A DNA stretch of 64,000 nt from Lepidostoma basale (GCA_022606425.2 JAHDVF020001018.1:1116001-1180000); one strand, 5' to 3'. Shown: positions 29,392 through 40,625, numbered from the stretch's first letter. Notes: generated by a model from the letters alone, not told the origin. Program-made: numbers and translations.

Positions 29392-30957
29392 CTTGGACTT
29401 GGATATTCTGGCTTACAGAGGTTCAGCTCTAATGGCTATTCCTCTTACGTCTGTAGGAAACATTGTTGGAATGCGATTTGGTAGTTGTTTTATGATGGGG
29501 CTGAATGTATGGCCCGGAGTCTCCCTCCGAAAGAGGGCGAGGGGGGATTTAGGGTTTATGATAAAGTCTTACATTATTGTCAAGGAATGGAAGACCAGTT
29601 AGGGTTGGGATTGTATTTTTAAAAAATGTGTGTTCCCGAGGGGAAGATAAGAGGAACAGTGCCTGGATGGAGTTGGGGGGTAGGAGATAGCGTCCTGCGT
29701 GAGACCATTTTGTTAGGCGGAGTACGTAGTGGGCTATCGGGGAGGATTTTTTTTGTCCGCATTGATTGCGGGAGGGGTAAAGGACTGAATGATGGTGGAT
29801 AACTTGGTGGTAAAGGGTCATTATGTATAAGGAAGATGGTAATAATTTAGGTCGTGGTTAGTCGGTCAATGAGATAAAGTTGGAGTAGCGCTAGGAATAA
29901 TAGAGCTGGAGTCGCAGTATTTTGTTGTACCAAAGGAGTGTGGTAACGTATTTATATTACTCGTATGATATTTTTTTATGGCGGTCCCAAAAAAATTTGG
30001 CGTATAACGATTTACTTATTATGTGAATTACGTGGCAAGGTTTTGATAAGAGAAATGGGGGACTCGGATCGCTAAACGTAATACATTTAGAACGATAATA
30101 TCCCATATATCACAGTGACGCGATGCTATTTGTAAAGTGTGTTTACTCTGACCCATCTGGCGGAGTGGCGGGCAGCAGCACACGTGAAATGTGCCCTAAA
30201 TATTGCTCTAAACGTCGCCTCGCACTCAATCGCCAAAACGTGTCTTGAGGATAAAACATGCTCAATAATTTACTAGCGATTATCTCGGGAGAAATATTTC
30301 GGCGAGTTTCTCCCTTGCTCTCTATAGAGGAAGGTTAGCATTGAGGAAAGACTGGTCCATATCATTTAATGAGTAATGTTAGCGTCCTTGCCCGATGACA
30401 GCCCACCGTTACCACACTCCTTTGGTACATCAGAATACTGCGACTCCAGCTCTATTATTCCTTGCACTACTCCAACTTCATCTCTTTCATTTCCAGACCC
30501 CGACCTAAATTATTACCATCTTCCGTATCAATAATGACCCTTTACCATCAAGTTTATCCACCATCATTCAGTCCTTGACTCCTCCCGCAATCAATGCGGA
30601 TAACAAAAACATCCTCCCCGATAGCCCACTACGTACTACGCCAAACGAAATGGTCTCACGCAGGATGCTATCTCCTACCGCAACTCCACCCAGGCACTGC
30701 TCCTCTTATCTTCTCCTCGGGAACAGGCTTTTTTTATAAATACAATCCCAACCCTAACTGGTCTTCCATTCCTTGACAATAATGTAAGACTTTATCATAA
30801 ACTCTAAATCCCCCCTCGCCCTCTTTCGGAAGGACACTCCGGACCATACATTTAGCCCCATCATAAAACAACTACCAAATCACATTCCAACAATGTTTCC
30901 TACAGACGTAAAAGGAATAGCCATTTGAGCTGAACCTCTGTAAGCCAGAAGTCCAAG
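29392..30957. mobile_element. X element, complete, with about 550-bp terminal inverted repeats
   Basis: The left arm (29392-29948) and right arm (30407-30957) are inverted copies from CTTGGACTT at the ends to GTACCAAAGGAGTGTGGTAACG inside. They differ by scattered point changes and a 7-bp gap near the ends. A 458-bp centre holds no recognised frame. A 107-codon frame in the left arm (29279-29602) is not recognised. Long inverted repeats recall foldback or Mutator-like elements. No target duplication found. Confidence 0.75.
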
Positions 30958-31095
30958 ACGCGCGGGCATGACACGATGTATGAATGTTGAGGAAGCGAGA
31001 GAAATATGTCAGGAAAGAAAAGTGTGGTAGTCCATTCTTTCTGCCTACCCCTTCGGGGAGACGGCGTGATGGTTAGTTAGTTAGCTTAGTTTTTT
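30958..31095 (+). mobile_element. RTE-B 3' end
   Basis: TGAATGTTGAGGAAGCGAGA, GTGTGGTAGTCCATTCTTTC and GGGGAGACGGCGTGATGG plus GTTA tail. Directly abuts the X element, which may have removed or replaced the upstream part. Confidence 0.75.
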
Positions 31096-32405
31096 TTTAT
31101 AATAAAAAAAATCTTTGTTTACTTTGAACCTACCAAGAAATTTCAATTAAATACATTGTTATTACCATTTTGTATTATTTATCCAAACTTTGAAGCTCAT
31201 TCGGGAGTTATGAAGCGGCAAATATTCTGCTGTTTATTTTACGTATTGATCCCACCGAAATGCTCGTACACGAGTCGAATGTAACTCTATCCACATTTTA
31301 CGAGTATTACGAAGAAGAATTCAGATTCCATTCCTGCTTTCCTCCCAAGCATCGTGCCCTGGTATCGGCCAGAAGGTCACGATACCATAAAATGTGCTAT
31401 TAAGTATGATCACCACCACTGCAGACACAAGACTTAGATCACTTGTGTCCGTCTACAAGCTTATGTATATTTTATACAACTTAATTATAATACTCGTATA
31501 TATACAGTATAATATGCATGCGCAGACCTACATTTAATAATCTCGTCAGACTTGATCGTAATTATCTTGAATGAGTGAATTATGTACCTTCGTGTTTCCA
31601 CTAGATGAATCTGCGTAGATCTGTTGCCATGCGGATATTGTCGACGAGTCTCCGCGATTGTAAATATAAACCCCTTGAACTAGTTAGCGAAACAAAGAAA
31701 CATTCATGTGACTCAAATATGCAGTTTCTTTTCTCTACGATTCCTTTGATTTTATAAAGATTGCTCCCGTTTTGATTTTAGTTCAACGTTATTGTAGTTA
31801 ATTATTCCTATCCTAACTCAACCTTCCATAATTTTTATCCTCATCATTCTCTGACCTAGTCTATCGCTTTACAAACGAATTGAATTTGCCTCTGTACTAA
31901 GCGATCAGTATATATACTGTTACTTGAACAACCAAGTAAAATTTGATCGATATTTTAAATATTATAATAGCATTTTGTAGTATTAGCAAAATAGATTCCT
32001 AGCTGATGCTCGGCAAGTTTTGCAATGCCCCTTTATTTGGATATTAGCATATTTTGGCTATTTACGGTAATAACACTGTCAGTAATTAATTGACAAACTG
32101 CCAAATTGTTGCGCAATTTATTGTTCATTGATAAAAAGTGACACTATCATTGATTATCAATTTTTCTATATACTTCTTCTCTCTGGCATCCCTCTGGTGT
32201 ATTGATGATAATATGTTCCTATGCGATGATATATTTGCCCCTGGATTTTGAAAGGTGTCATACATTGGTCTTGTAATACTTTATTGGCTCTAAAAATGTC
32301 AACTTAAACACTAAGATTGCCAACAACAACTGTACAGTTTCAACTCAATCGGATGAACGATGTGCGAACGCATAGGGAACGAACGTACAGACATTCTTTT
32401 TTATT
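31096..32405. other. No identified feature
   Basis: About 1.3 kb of A+T-rich sequence with no recognised frame or repeat; ACTCGTATAT occurs at about 31492. Confidence 0.4.
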
Positions 32406-32545
32406 TTTTTATATTGGTCGAAGGCCGCTAGGGCCGATTTGTACAGAGTTTACCGCCTCTTGCGATATGGACTCCCAGATGTCTTCCCATTTTTTGAGGG
32501 GTCTTCCAAGCATCATTCTTCCCTCTGGTTTTGGTGATAGTATAC
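32406..32545 (-). mobile_element. LINE C-terminal remnant
   Basis: The minus strand reads GRMMLGRPLKKWEDIWESIS, then QEAVNSVQIGPSGLRPI. GRPLKKWEDI is the GRPxxRWxD motif of LINE C-termini. Confidence 0.5.
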
Positions 32546-32682
32546 TAAATAAGATTATTGAATGCTCTTACAACTATCACTCGAAAAATATGTATTGAAT
32601 TGCAATCGAACATTCTTTTTTCATGTATACAAATACTTGTAGACAAATACTGGATTTTACCCATTGCGGGTAAATTATTTTT

Positions 32683-32890
32683 AAGGATTAATTATATCTC
32701 AATATAGACGAAGATGTAAATTGTTTTCTGGGAACAGAATTTGGTGGTCGAGGCGCTTACAGGACTTATGACCTGTCAATGGTTGGGTTAAGCGATGGCT
32801 TTATGTTAACAACATTCCCCATTCCTCCCTTCTTACGACCACCACGTCTGATCAGACATCTTCGTCTCTATTGAGATACAATTAATCCTT
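32683..32890. mobile_element. Z element 1 (MITE)
   Basis: Terminal inverted repeats of about 35 bp: AAGGATTAATTATATCTCAA, then TATAGACGAAGATGT, against the inverted right end. Internal GGTGGTCGAGGCG faces CGACCACCACG. A second, left-truncated copy lies at 61300-61466. Confidence 0.75.
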
Positions 32891-33572
32891 GAACATAGAA
32901 TTTTTTTGCCAACGATAAACCCTTTTTAACCTTCAAGTTCTCCTTCAAAGGTAAATTGAAAAACATCGTACTTTTGTCTTTGCACCGAGTGTTCCATTAA
33001 TTACATTTTATTTCCATTCATACAAAGGAAAATATCCATCACATTCCGCTTGCCATCCAGAAAGAAAAATATGTCTTATAAATCAAATTTATGTTTAAAG
33101 AGAATCCAATTCCGCAAAGCACATAAATTATAACTTTACAAAGATTGAAAATTATTAATTGGTATAACACATCAATAGAAATCCATCAATAGGCAAGTCG
33201 TAATTCACTTTGAAGGAAACAAAATAATGTATGTGTATTTTTAAATCAAAAGATCATACAGATAATGCTGAAGTGTAGTTTATGTTGACTCGTTGATGTC
33301 CGTTGGTATTAACACAATGTAATATTGCATGTTGAGTTTTGAGTTCCATAAACACAAGCTTTACCTTCACTCGTTTTGTATCAAACAAAATCCTTCATCA
33401 GAACAGATTAATATTTTTTTTTACAACAATTTACTAATTGAAAATACAAGTAATGTTTTTTATTTATTAATAATATGGAAAAGAGGAGAAGATAGAACAA
33501 GGGAAACAGCGCCAATTAAAAATAAGTTATTTTATAAAAAAAACTTTGGGTATTTTTTTAAATAAACTGTAA
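32891..33572. other. No identified feature
   Basis: A+T-rich; a 78-codon frame (33329-33565) has no recognised domain. Confidence 0.35.
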
Positions 33573-33704
33573 GGTAAACTAACTAACTAACCATCACGCC
33601 GTCTCCCGGAGTGGTAGGCAGAAATAATGGATCGCCACACTGTTATGTCCTGACGAATCTCTCGCATCCTCTACATTCATACATTGTGTCATGTACGCAC
33701 AAAA

Positions 33705-33905
33705 TATAAATTATTTTAAATTTCAAAGATATGGCTAAAAAAAATTAACTATTATGCATTTTAAATGTTTGCTTGAATTGATTAATTGTTTCATGAACAA
33801 TGATGTAAAACTCCATATTATAAATTGATTAAAACGCCCGTTTCGCTTTGCTAGGACAGTATCAAATATCTGCATTTTTTTATAAAATAACTTTTATAAA
33901 AAAAC
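33705..33905. repeat. Group A hammerhead unit nested in RTE-B
   Basis: Inserted between RTE-B GTACGCAC and GTCGATTCCTCC. Contains ATTGTTTCATGAACAATGAT, the outer hairpin of group A, then ACTCCATATTATAAATT, the hammerhead and a TTTTATAAAATAAC end. Confidence 0.6.
33835..33867 (-). ncRNA. Hammerhead ribozyme motif, group A, degenerate
   Basis: Minus strand: UUGAUAC, U, GUCCU with poor partner, then GCGAAACGGG. Stem III palindrome lost. Confidence 0.35.
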
Positions 33906-34111
33906 GTCGATTCCTCCGACTTCTAAAATGACCAACCTTTAAAATTTGATTAATTTGGTCATGCTATGTTTTCCTCGGTCCTACATCGACTCCGTACTCC
34001 ATTTACATCGTTAACTTATACTTTCTTAACCATTATTTCTCCATCCATGCGGTCCATATGTCCGAACCAACGCAGCGATCCTTTCATATTTTTGTTCATA
34101 ATACCTTCTTC

Positions 34112-34198
34112 ATTCCAACAATGTTGTCTACAGACGTAAGAGGAATAGCCATTAGAGCTGAACCTCTGTAAGCTAGAATATCCAAGTCCAAGTCCAAG
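34112..34198 (-). mobile_element. X fragment nested in RTE-B
   Basis: Antisense CCAACAATGTTGTCTACAGA, CGTAAGAGGAATAGCC and TGAACCTCTGTAAGC, the outer X arm. CTTCA-like bases are near both edges. Confidence 0.6.
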
Positions 34199-34264
34199 CT
34201 CTTCACTAATTTCTTACATCAGCATTTCATATGATGTCGTACATCGTTCTACCACAAGAAATAC

Positions 34265-34389
34265 ATTCACTCTGCAGCACTCTGAACCATACATCTAGCC
34301 CCCGCATAAAACAACTACCCATTTCCAACAAATGTAAGAGAAATAACCATTAGAGCTGAACCTCTGTAAGTCAGAAGATCCAAGTCCAC
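34265..34389 (-). mobile_element. Second X fragment nested in RTE-B
   Basis: Antisense CCCCCGCATAAAACAACTAC, then AAATAACCATTAGAGCTGAA and CAGAAGATCCAAGTCC. Covers the X core and end. Confidence 0.6.
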
Positions 34390-34699
34390 ATATCTCTACC
34401 GCATTTATTCTGCTCTCATCCTTCCTCTGCCAGTTCCATGCTTCGCTTTTATATAAAATGGTTGGGACCAGAACTCTCATAGATAGATAATACCACTTAA
34501 CGTATAGTTCTAACGTAGGTACCAATGATACAAGATACAAGATTTAATATATACGTACATAGACGAATATTAAGGTTATAGGATATATGACTTTGAATGA
34601 TAACTCAATAAAAACAGTCAGGGATGAACTCGAACCTGCGTCATTCGCATAATTGAATCCACTTGACAGTCCTTAGTATTGTTTGTAATGGAGAATTGA

Positions 34700-34915
34700 T
34701 CTTAACTATATAACTAAGCATCATGCCGTCTCCGTCGACTTCTCTCAATTCCTCAAAATTCACACACCGCATACACGTCGATTTCTCCGACTCTTCACGT
34801 GGCCGACATTCAATATTTTATTTATTTGATCGTGTCACGTTTTCCTCGGTCTTTCATTATATCTTGTTCCTTTTACATCGTTAACATATGTATACTTTTT
34901 TTACCAGTCTTTCTT
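34700..34915 (-). mobile_element. RTE-B fragment, decayed
   Basis: Antisense blocks GCATCATGCCGTCTCC, CACGTCGATTTCTCCGACTC, CGTGTCACGTTTTCCTCGGT and TACATCGTTAACATATG match RTE-B (compare 15480-15605). Frames are broken. Confidence 0.7.
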
Positions 34916-35227
34916 TAATACATTAATTCAATGTGAATTAAGAACTAACTTGAAAATACATATGTAAGCAAGATAAAATATTGTTTACGATTTCACGGAT
35001 AAATAACAAGATGGCCGATCTAATCATAAATAATCAATCAAATTTAAATTTTGTTTGACTTTAAGAAAGTAAGAGGCGATAAATAAAACGATTAAGATAT
35101 TCTAAAACAATAATAAATCATATAAATATGATGGAGATGTGAAATGCGATGCAAGATATCAATTTTGATGTGATATTAAAAAACACAAGAAATATGACGT
35201 TGCGAGTGAAAAACAATGCGTTTCCTG
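34916..35227. other. No identified feature
   Basis: A+T-rich, nothing recognised. Confidence 0.4.
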
Positions 35228-35306
35228 GATTGATAGTGCGAAGTGAATGCAGTGCAAATGAAAATTTTATGAACAATATAATGAAAGGGTCATCAAGATG
35301 GAAAGA
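35228..35306 (+). mobile_element. Short RTE-B fragment
   Basis: Translation RSECSANENFMNNIMKGSSRW matches RTE-B RKECxAxExxMNKIxKGSLRW. Confidence 0.55.
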
Positions 35307-35435
35307 TTTTATACAGATTTTTCTTACATTAACCTTTCTTGTGTTTTGTTCAAATAATATTTTGATGTAATCAAATGATTTCACCGAAATCTCTCGATGG
35401 AAGTCCATTTTAAGTTATAATTAAATTAAACGATG

Positions 35436-35540
35436 TTAATTTAACTACTTCCACTTGGACCAGTCTGTCGATGCCAACGAGCCTGGCGAAACCGGTCGCT
35501 GTGGAAATAATGATAGAAGTGGAAGTAGTTAAATGAACAT
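35436..35540. repeat. Group D hammerhead palindrome
   Basis: AATTTAACTACTTCCACTT faces AAGTGGAAGTAGTTAAAT, enclosing one hammerhead. A sister unit is at 41336-41480 and a remnant at about 52850-52880. Confidence 0.7.
35465..35497 (+). ncRNA. Hammerhead ribozyme motif, group D
   Basis: CUGUCGA (A6 changed to U), one U, stem II GCCA/UGGC, GAAAC, palindromic ACCGGU, C. Stem I CAGU/GCUG forms four pairs including G-U. The same CUGUCGA box is in the copy at 41369. Confidence 0.65.
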
Positions 35541-36386
35541 AATTTAATTTAATTATTATTTAAAAATTAAGTTATGTTGTGTTACTTTACTACGTAATTC
35601 GGCGAACATGGCAAAAACATTTATCAGTAAATCAAATGGCAATAATTGTTTGATTTTATCTTCTGAATTATTCGTATTACGCATAAAGTTTGTAATGGCA
35701 CTGTAAGATTGTAAATCTCAGATGTGCGAGTATATCAAAAATGGTATATTATAAAAAAAAAACATTGTCTATCAGGCGGAATACGAAATGAATTCTGAGA
35801 ATCAGCAAATTACGTAAGTACGGACACACGTGTTTTTAATTTATACGTAAATTATTCAATATTCAAATACATACATTGGTGCGTTGTACGTCGGCGTCTG
35901 GGAGTCTGCCGGAGTCAGCCATAAAAAATATTAGTCGGCTATAATATAACGCCACTACCAGAGATAACGAAACAACAGCGCTATTCTGACTCTATATGTT
36001 CGTTACACGTGTATACGCAGTAGGACGTAATAATTATTGGTACCTACTGATTCAATATTATTATTATTATTATCTATTATAAATATTCTGATGTTGAAAA
36101 TTTGGTTTGGTTCATGTTGTGCTCCTGTAAATTTGGAGATATTTCGCGTATAAGTGAATTATTTTGGTCAATTTAACTGTTGCCGCACTTTATAATAGTT
36201 CATTGTGACACGTAATACGTTTGTATTGTTTTGCTGGTAAAATTATATTAGTTTTATCGTTTTATCTTTTTAAAAAGAATTTTGACAGGTATAAATTTTT
36301 TTTTTTTTAATTTGTTCCAATGACAATTTGAATAATTTATTCAATATTATTTTAAAGTTCTTGCTGGTTAAGTGCCTAATTACAGC
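35541..36386. other. No identified feature
   Basis: Unassigned, with a TTA microsatellite at about 36058-36072. Confidence 0.4.
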
Positions 36387-36595
36387 TAATTTAAAAAACG
36401 ATGGATACGTGTAACATAAATTAAATAAACACAAAAGTCCGGATCGTCCATGTCAACATGTGCAACATCGAAAAAAACATTATGTGTTATTACATTATGT
36501 GCTAAATTAAAAAAACGGTGAATTCGTGAAACATAAATTAAATGGACAATATGTGCACCATCTAAAAAGAACATTTTGTGTTAAATTATTTTTAT
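36387..36595. repeat. Two imperfect tandem copies of about 100 bp
   Basis: TTAAAAAACGATGG and ACATAAATTAAAT recur as TTAAAAAAACGGTG and ACATAAATTAAAT about 110 bp later. TGTGCAACATCGAAAAAAAC recurs as TGTGCACCATCTAAAAAGAA. No other copy seen. Confidence 0.6.
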
Positions 36596-36662
36596 TTTCT
36601 TATTTTATTTTATATCATTGTATTTTATATTATTTGTTTTAGATTTATTTTGCGGGTGTTGG

Positions 36663-36835
36663 ACGATCGAAGTGTGCGCGGGAGATGCCTATTGGTGGCG
36701 ATGAGGTTCGCAACCCATCACACCGCGTCTCCCGCGGAGCGAAAAGAGAAGGATGGAGTGCCGCATCAGTAAAAGTGTGACAGTCCATTCTTTCTGCCTT
36801 CCCTTTCGGGGAGACGGCGTGATGATTAGTTAGTT
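36663..36835 (+). mobile_element. SINE-B copy
   Basis: Same 5' start as 2336 (CGATCGAAGTGTGCGCGGG), CCCATCACACCGCGTCTCCC body, and the tail GGGGAGACGGCGTGATG with TTAG repeats. The shared start in two copies marks the likely true 5' end. Confidence 0.75.
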
Positions 36836-36844
36836 TTATCTATT

Positions 36845-37352
36845 ATTATTCTGATGACTTGTATTTTAAGTGCACCTTTTTGTAAAATCAATTACTCCAA
36901 GGGCGCACTAGGAAATGACTGACCGAACAGTGCAGTCTTCAGAAGTTTCTTAAATTTAACGTCACTATCCTCATACTGAATACTAAAAATGGAGGCTATT
37001 CCACGCCAACGGACCCGCAACGCTGAAAGCACGATCATAGAAACATGCTTTATTGGCTCTGGCTGGAATTGCTATGTTGTTTGCACTTGTTTCTACTGAT
37101 TGGAGTGAACGTTGCCTTTCCGTTGGCATGGGTATCACGCAGAGGTCCGATATATACGCTGGCGCTCTCTGATGTCGAGCCTTAAACACTGTCAAACACA
37201 ATTTGTATTTTACTCGCTTTCGGATTTTAAGCCAGTGAAGTTCCTTCAGGAGCGGCGTGATATGACAGTATTTTTGTTGCCCCATAATCAATCGGGCAGC
37301 AGCATTGAATACGCTTTGTATTCTGCTTAATTTATTATTTGGCAATCGAGCG
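36845..37352 (-). mobile_element. CR1-like LINE (LINE-D) 3' fragment
   Basis: The minus-strand 140-codon frame (36983-37405) encodes LPNNKLSRIQSVFNAAARLI, HITPLLKELHWLKIRKRVKY, KLCLTVFKARHQRAPAYISD and DRAFSVAGPLAWNSL. This is the C-terminus of CR1/Rex-type LINEs (NAAARLI, HWLPVRxR, WNSLP). The 3' end has ATTATTATT-type repeats. Catalytic core missing. Confidence 0.85.
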
Positions 37353-37360
37353 TACATTCT

Positions 37361-37608
37361 TGTTGTTGTTGTTGTTGAATCGCTCTTTACATCATTACAG
37401 CGCAAGCCAAATCGATGTATATGGTATAGCTATCTTTTTTATTCCCATGACATGTGACAGATAGCTAATCTATCGCCATTTTATTGTCACGTGAATTCTA
37501 CGCCAGACAGTGTGATAATCACACTGCCATCGCCGGGAATCGAACCCGGGACCTTCGGTGTGGCAGTCAAAGTATAATTAATACTTACCACTCGGACACG
37601 AAGGTCAT
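37361..37608 (-). mobile_element. tRNA-derived SINE, full-length copy
   Basis: Minus strand: GACCTTCGTGTCCGAGTGGT head (A box), GGTTCGATTCCCGGCGATG (B box), GTGACAATAAAATGGCGATAG body, and a CAACAACAA tail at the left. Adjacent to LINE-D, whose frame reads into the SINE tail (TTTTT from ACA repeats). Confidence 0.85.
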
Positions 37609-39100
37609 CTGTATTATACTGTATCATGCTAATAACATAATTATTTAGTAAAAAAATAATTATGTAATAATTGTAAGATACTGGCTGAAATAAAGTATAT
37701 TTTCATTTCCTGTTTAAAAATGGTCTAATTAAATTTGTGGTCAAGATAACGAAGCAGTTGAACTTGAATCTTCTGACATAACATGGTTGAGCTCTGTTGA
37801 CTAGTTCTTATATGTCTAATTGAAAAAAATATATAGAGTATTTGATTCACTATTCTGTGAAACGTAATAAGATTCCTATTAAGATATTATAAATGCAATA
37901 TTTAATGCCTCATCATTAATTATTTGCTAATTATGTGGTCATTAAATGAAATAGGAATTATGTTAATCCTATTGAAAAATGTATACATATATTAAGTACA
38001 ATAAATGTTTTTGTATGAAGCACTTTATTTGTGGTGTGGCATTATTGAATATTGCATATATTAACACAGATCATCCAACGGGAAAAATCGTGGCTTTCTA
38101 TTTAGAAGTTTTATTACGAAACCGGTCGATTGTTGGAATTAAACAAGGATATTACGGATTTTTTCATTTTCATTATTTTATGACTATATTGCACTGCATA
38201 ATCAGCCTCACGGGACTCCTCCTCGTGTAAGACCTCTTAACCCTTAACGTACCGTGTTCAAAACAAAACGCTTGCTCCCATGTGGTAAGTTCAGTTTACC
38301 GCTAACTTTATCTAAATATCAAGCATATGACTAGATGAATCAAAATTTAATTTATGTCATCTTGTAGGGAATTTCATTAGGAATAGATCGATATCTATAA
38401 CATACATGGATTATTTGAAAAACATATCATTATTATTTTTTTTCTGGAACCATGCGATTTCTGATATGTAATGCGTCATAGCATACGGACGACTGGGACA
38501 TCGGGTCGGGTCGGGTCGAAACTTGTCTGAGCGCCGGGCCGGCGGGGCGATGATAAAGGCACCTAGGCAAAATGTATAGTACGTTCAAGACAACGAGTAC
38601 GTATTAATATTTGTCCCTTTTGGTAAAGTGTTAATATTTTCACAGTTCTGATATTATTAACTTACGTGCTGCGTTTTCATCCAGTCGGTATTATTACGTA
38701 CCTATTGAAAAGGTCAAAGATATAATTTATAATACGTTCAAAACAGCGAGTAAGTATTTGTCACTTTTGATAAAGTTGTAAATATTAGCAAAACAAATTC
38801 TACCTTAACACGAATGAAGGTGAGGGCAGTCTTAGAAAATATTTTTTTTTGGGATGAAGGAAGTAATTTTTTGCTTTTTTTTATTACGAAATATTGAGAA
38901 CACTTCAATGGAGGATTACAATTTTTTTTATAATATTAGGGTCCATAGGTTTTAAGAAAATCAACTTTAAATTGGCAGTGGAAACTCAATTTACCACATG
39001 GCAACGCGACGGTTAAAAGATGGAATGACAGCTGGGAATCCACCTCACAGGAGGTGCAACCCTCTAGAGAACAGACCTATAGGTCTACAATAAGGAATGT
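37609..39100. other. Mostly unassigned; small trace of group D sequence
   Basis: At 38020-38100, TTTGTGGTGTGGCATTATTG resembles the flank of the group D unit at 59260. ACGAAACCGGTCGAT occurs at 38115 without a CUGANGA box. A GGGTCGGGTCGGGTC run lies at about 38502. Confidence 0.3.
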
Positions 39101-39104
39101 GTAA

Positions 39105-39143
39105 AGCCCTGAGGAAGCTCGCATAGAGCGAAACCGGTAGGCT
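39105..39143 (+). ncRNA. Hammerhead ribozyme motif, group D, best formed
   Basis: CUGAGGA, one A, stem II GCUC/GAGC with GCAUA loop, GAAAC, palindromic ACCGGU and A at the cleavage position. Stem I is a perfect 4 bp AGCC (39105-39108) with GGCU (39140-39143). All three stems can form if two molecules share stem III. It is followed by AAATAAAGTGGTTGTATA, as in other group D units. Confidence 0.8.
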
Positions 39144-39221
39144 CTCATCCTCCCAAATAAAGTGGTTGTATACCAAGTACAAAAAGTGTTTAATTAAGTG
39201 TTAAAAAATATGTTTTATTAG

Positions 39222-39253
39222 CATCATATTTCACTTTGCTGGGGCATTATCAA
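39222..39253 (-). ncRNA. Hammerhead ribozyme motif, group A, degenerate
   Basis: Minus strand: UUGAUAA, U, GCCCC with weak partner, GUGAAAUAUGAU. GAAAC changed to GAAAU, stem III broken. Confidence 0.4.
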
Positions 39254-39419
39254 ACCATGTCTTTCCAATAAAATTTAATTAAATCTCTGAAAACTTACGT
39301 TTTCATTCGTATTCACGTGAAAAATAGCTAAAACAAATCTTAAAAACCAAACGCGATAGATTAAACTCGTCCCAGACATTCGATGAGTTATGATTTTTAA
39401 AACTCGTGCTAATGAATAG

Positions 39420-39660
39420 GAATCTTGTCTGCCTCCCGGATGGGATGTGATGTCTGTGGGCGGGGCCGAGGGAGGGCGGTGCCTACTGCGCAGTTTTCCA
39501 TTCGCACTTTATATCGATTTTCCATTCAAGTTGTAAGGGAGGACGTGCCACCCCCGCACCGCGCGGCCTGCCTCGGGCCTTTTGATGGACTGCTCCACCC
39601 CCTGTCCTCTGGCCGACAACAACAACACGTCTTTTGATCTCTCCCTTTGTTAGGAAAAAA
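39420..39660. other. G+C-rich island, possible promoter
   Basis: Contains GGGCGGGGCCGAGGGAGGGC, CTACTGCGCAGTTTTCC and CCGCACCGCGCGGCC. Two short frames (39425-39637 plus, 39483-39695 minus) are unrecognised. Composition and lack of copies suggest a low-copy regulatory or exon segment. Confidence 0.3.
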
Positions 39661-39794
39661 CCGTTTCTTTTATTGCCTTGGCAGAAAAACCACAATTCAA
39701 ATAAAATATTCTATCAATCAACCATACCTTAAACGACGAAATAGGGAAGAAATATAAGCCAACATTTATTTTTATTTTATTTTATTTTATTTAT

Positions 39795-40250
39795 ATATGG
39801 AAGTGAAGCTTGGAGCTGGTAAGAGAAAAAAAGTAAGATAAATGCCGTAGAAATGAGATCACCGAGAAGAATGTGTGAAAACGATATATAAGGGAATACC
39901 GAACTACAAAATAAGGAAGACATGTTAGGCAGATGATTGCATCATAAGTAAAATTAAAAAAGTATCCCTGAGATGGTGACATATGAAACGAATAAATGAG
40001 ACAAGAATGGTTTAAAAGTTGTATACAAGCAGTGTAGTGAAAAGGGAATCCGTGGAAGACCAAGGAAAGCATGGAATAACCAAATAAATTATTAATACTA
40101 CTACATTCGAAGTCGGAAAAATCGACGAACGTGTATGTTTCATTGTATGGGTGTAGAGGAAGCACGAAAGGTATATCAGGACAGAACAGTGTGGCGGTTT
40201 ATCCTCTCTGTCTACCCCTCCGGGAAAACAGCGGATAGTTGGTGAGTTAT
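39795..40250 (+). mobile_element. RTE-B 3' fragment, decayed
   Basis: GAAGTGAAGCTTGGAGCTGG, ATGCCGTAGAAATGAGATCA, GTGTAGAGGAAGCACGAAAG and GTGTGGCGGTTTATCCTC match RTE-B through its end. Many stops and indels. Confidence 0.75.
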
Positions 40251-40294
40251 TTATTTAACCTTACCCTAAACTTAATTCCCCCCTCCTCCCATTT

Positions 40295-40625
40295 TTCCTC
40301 TTTATTGATGATTGATTGATTTGTTCCCTTTGTCCTTCAATTATCAATTAACAACAATTACCCCCACCTCTAGACTAAATCTTCCCCTCCCCCCTTTTTC
40401 CTTTTTCATATACTCGTAATATATATAAAACGATTTTGTCTCCATTTTATTGTTAAAATTTCTGTGTTGTTTATTGTTAAATGTTTGTGCAAAAAAATGC
40501 AGTGAAAATACAGAGTTTTCAAAAAATAATTCAAATGTGAATCCACAACACAAAGTGAAGGTGAATATAGAAGAAAATATTCAACTTAATAACTCAGTAA
40601 AATGTTAGACGTTATAAGTTTTTTT
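40295..40625 (+). repeat. Group C unit lacking its hammerhead
   Basis: GATTTGTTCCCTTTGTCC, ACCTCTAGACTAAATCTTCC, GTGAAAATACAGAGTTTTC and AATCCACAACACAAAGTGAA and GGTGAATATAGAAG follow the same order as 42640-42960 and 51930-52235. The hammerhead position (about 40480) is deleted. Confidence 0.55.

Larger units (their letters stand above)
33573..34450 (-). mobile_element. RTE-B copy with three nested insertions
   Basis: Antisense RTE-B from the GTTA tail (33573) to VPTI-type sequence at 34440. Pieces follow the family order: tail, YMTQCMNV-like, QINQILKVGHF-like, RWFGHMDRMD-like, YDIIxNADVRK-like, RINAVE and SEAW. Interrupted by a group A hammerhead unit (33705-33905) and two X pieces (34112-34198, 34265-34389). 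Coding capacity destroyed. Confidence 0.75.

Noticed and set aside
34610..34690. B-box-like GGTTCGAGTTC on the minus strand
   Set aside because: No A box at the right distance and no cloverleaf.
37979..38230. 83-codon frame as a gene
   Set aside because: Part of it matches the flank of the group D repeat at 59260.
38502..38520. GGGTC repeats as telomeric sequence
   Set aside because: Only a few units and not the insect TTAGG motif.
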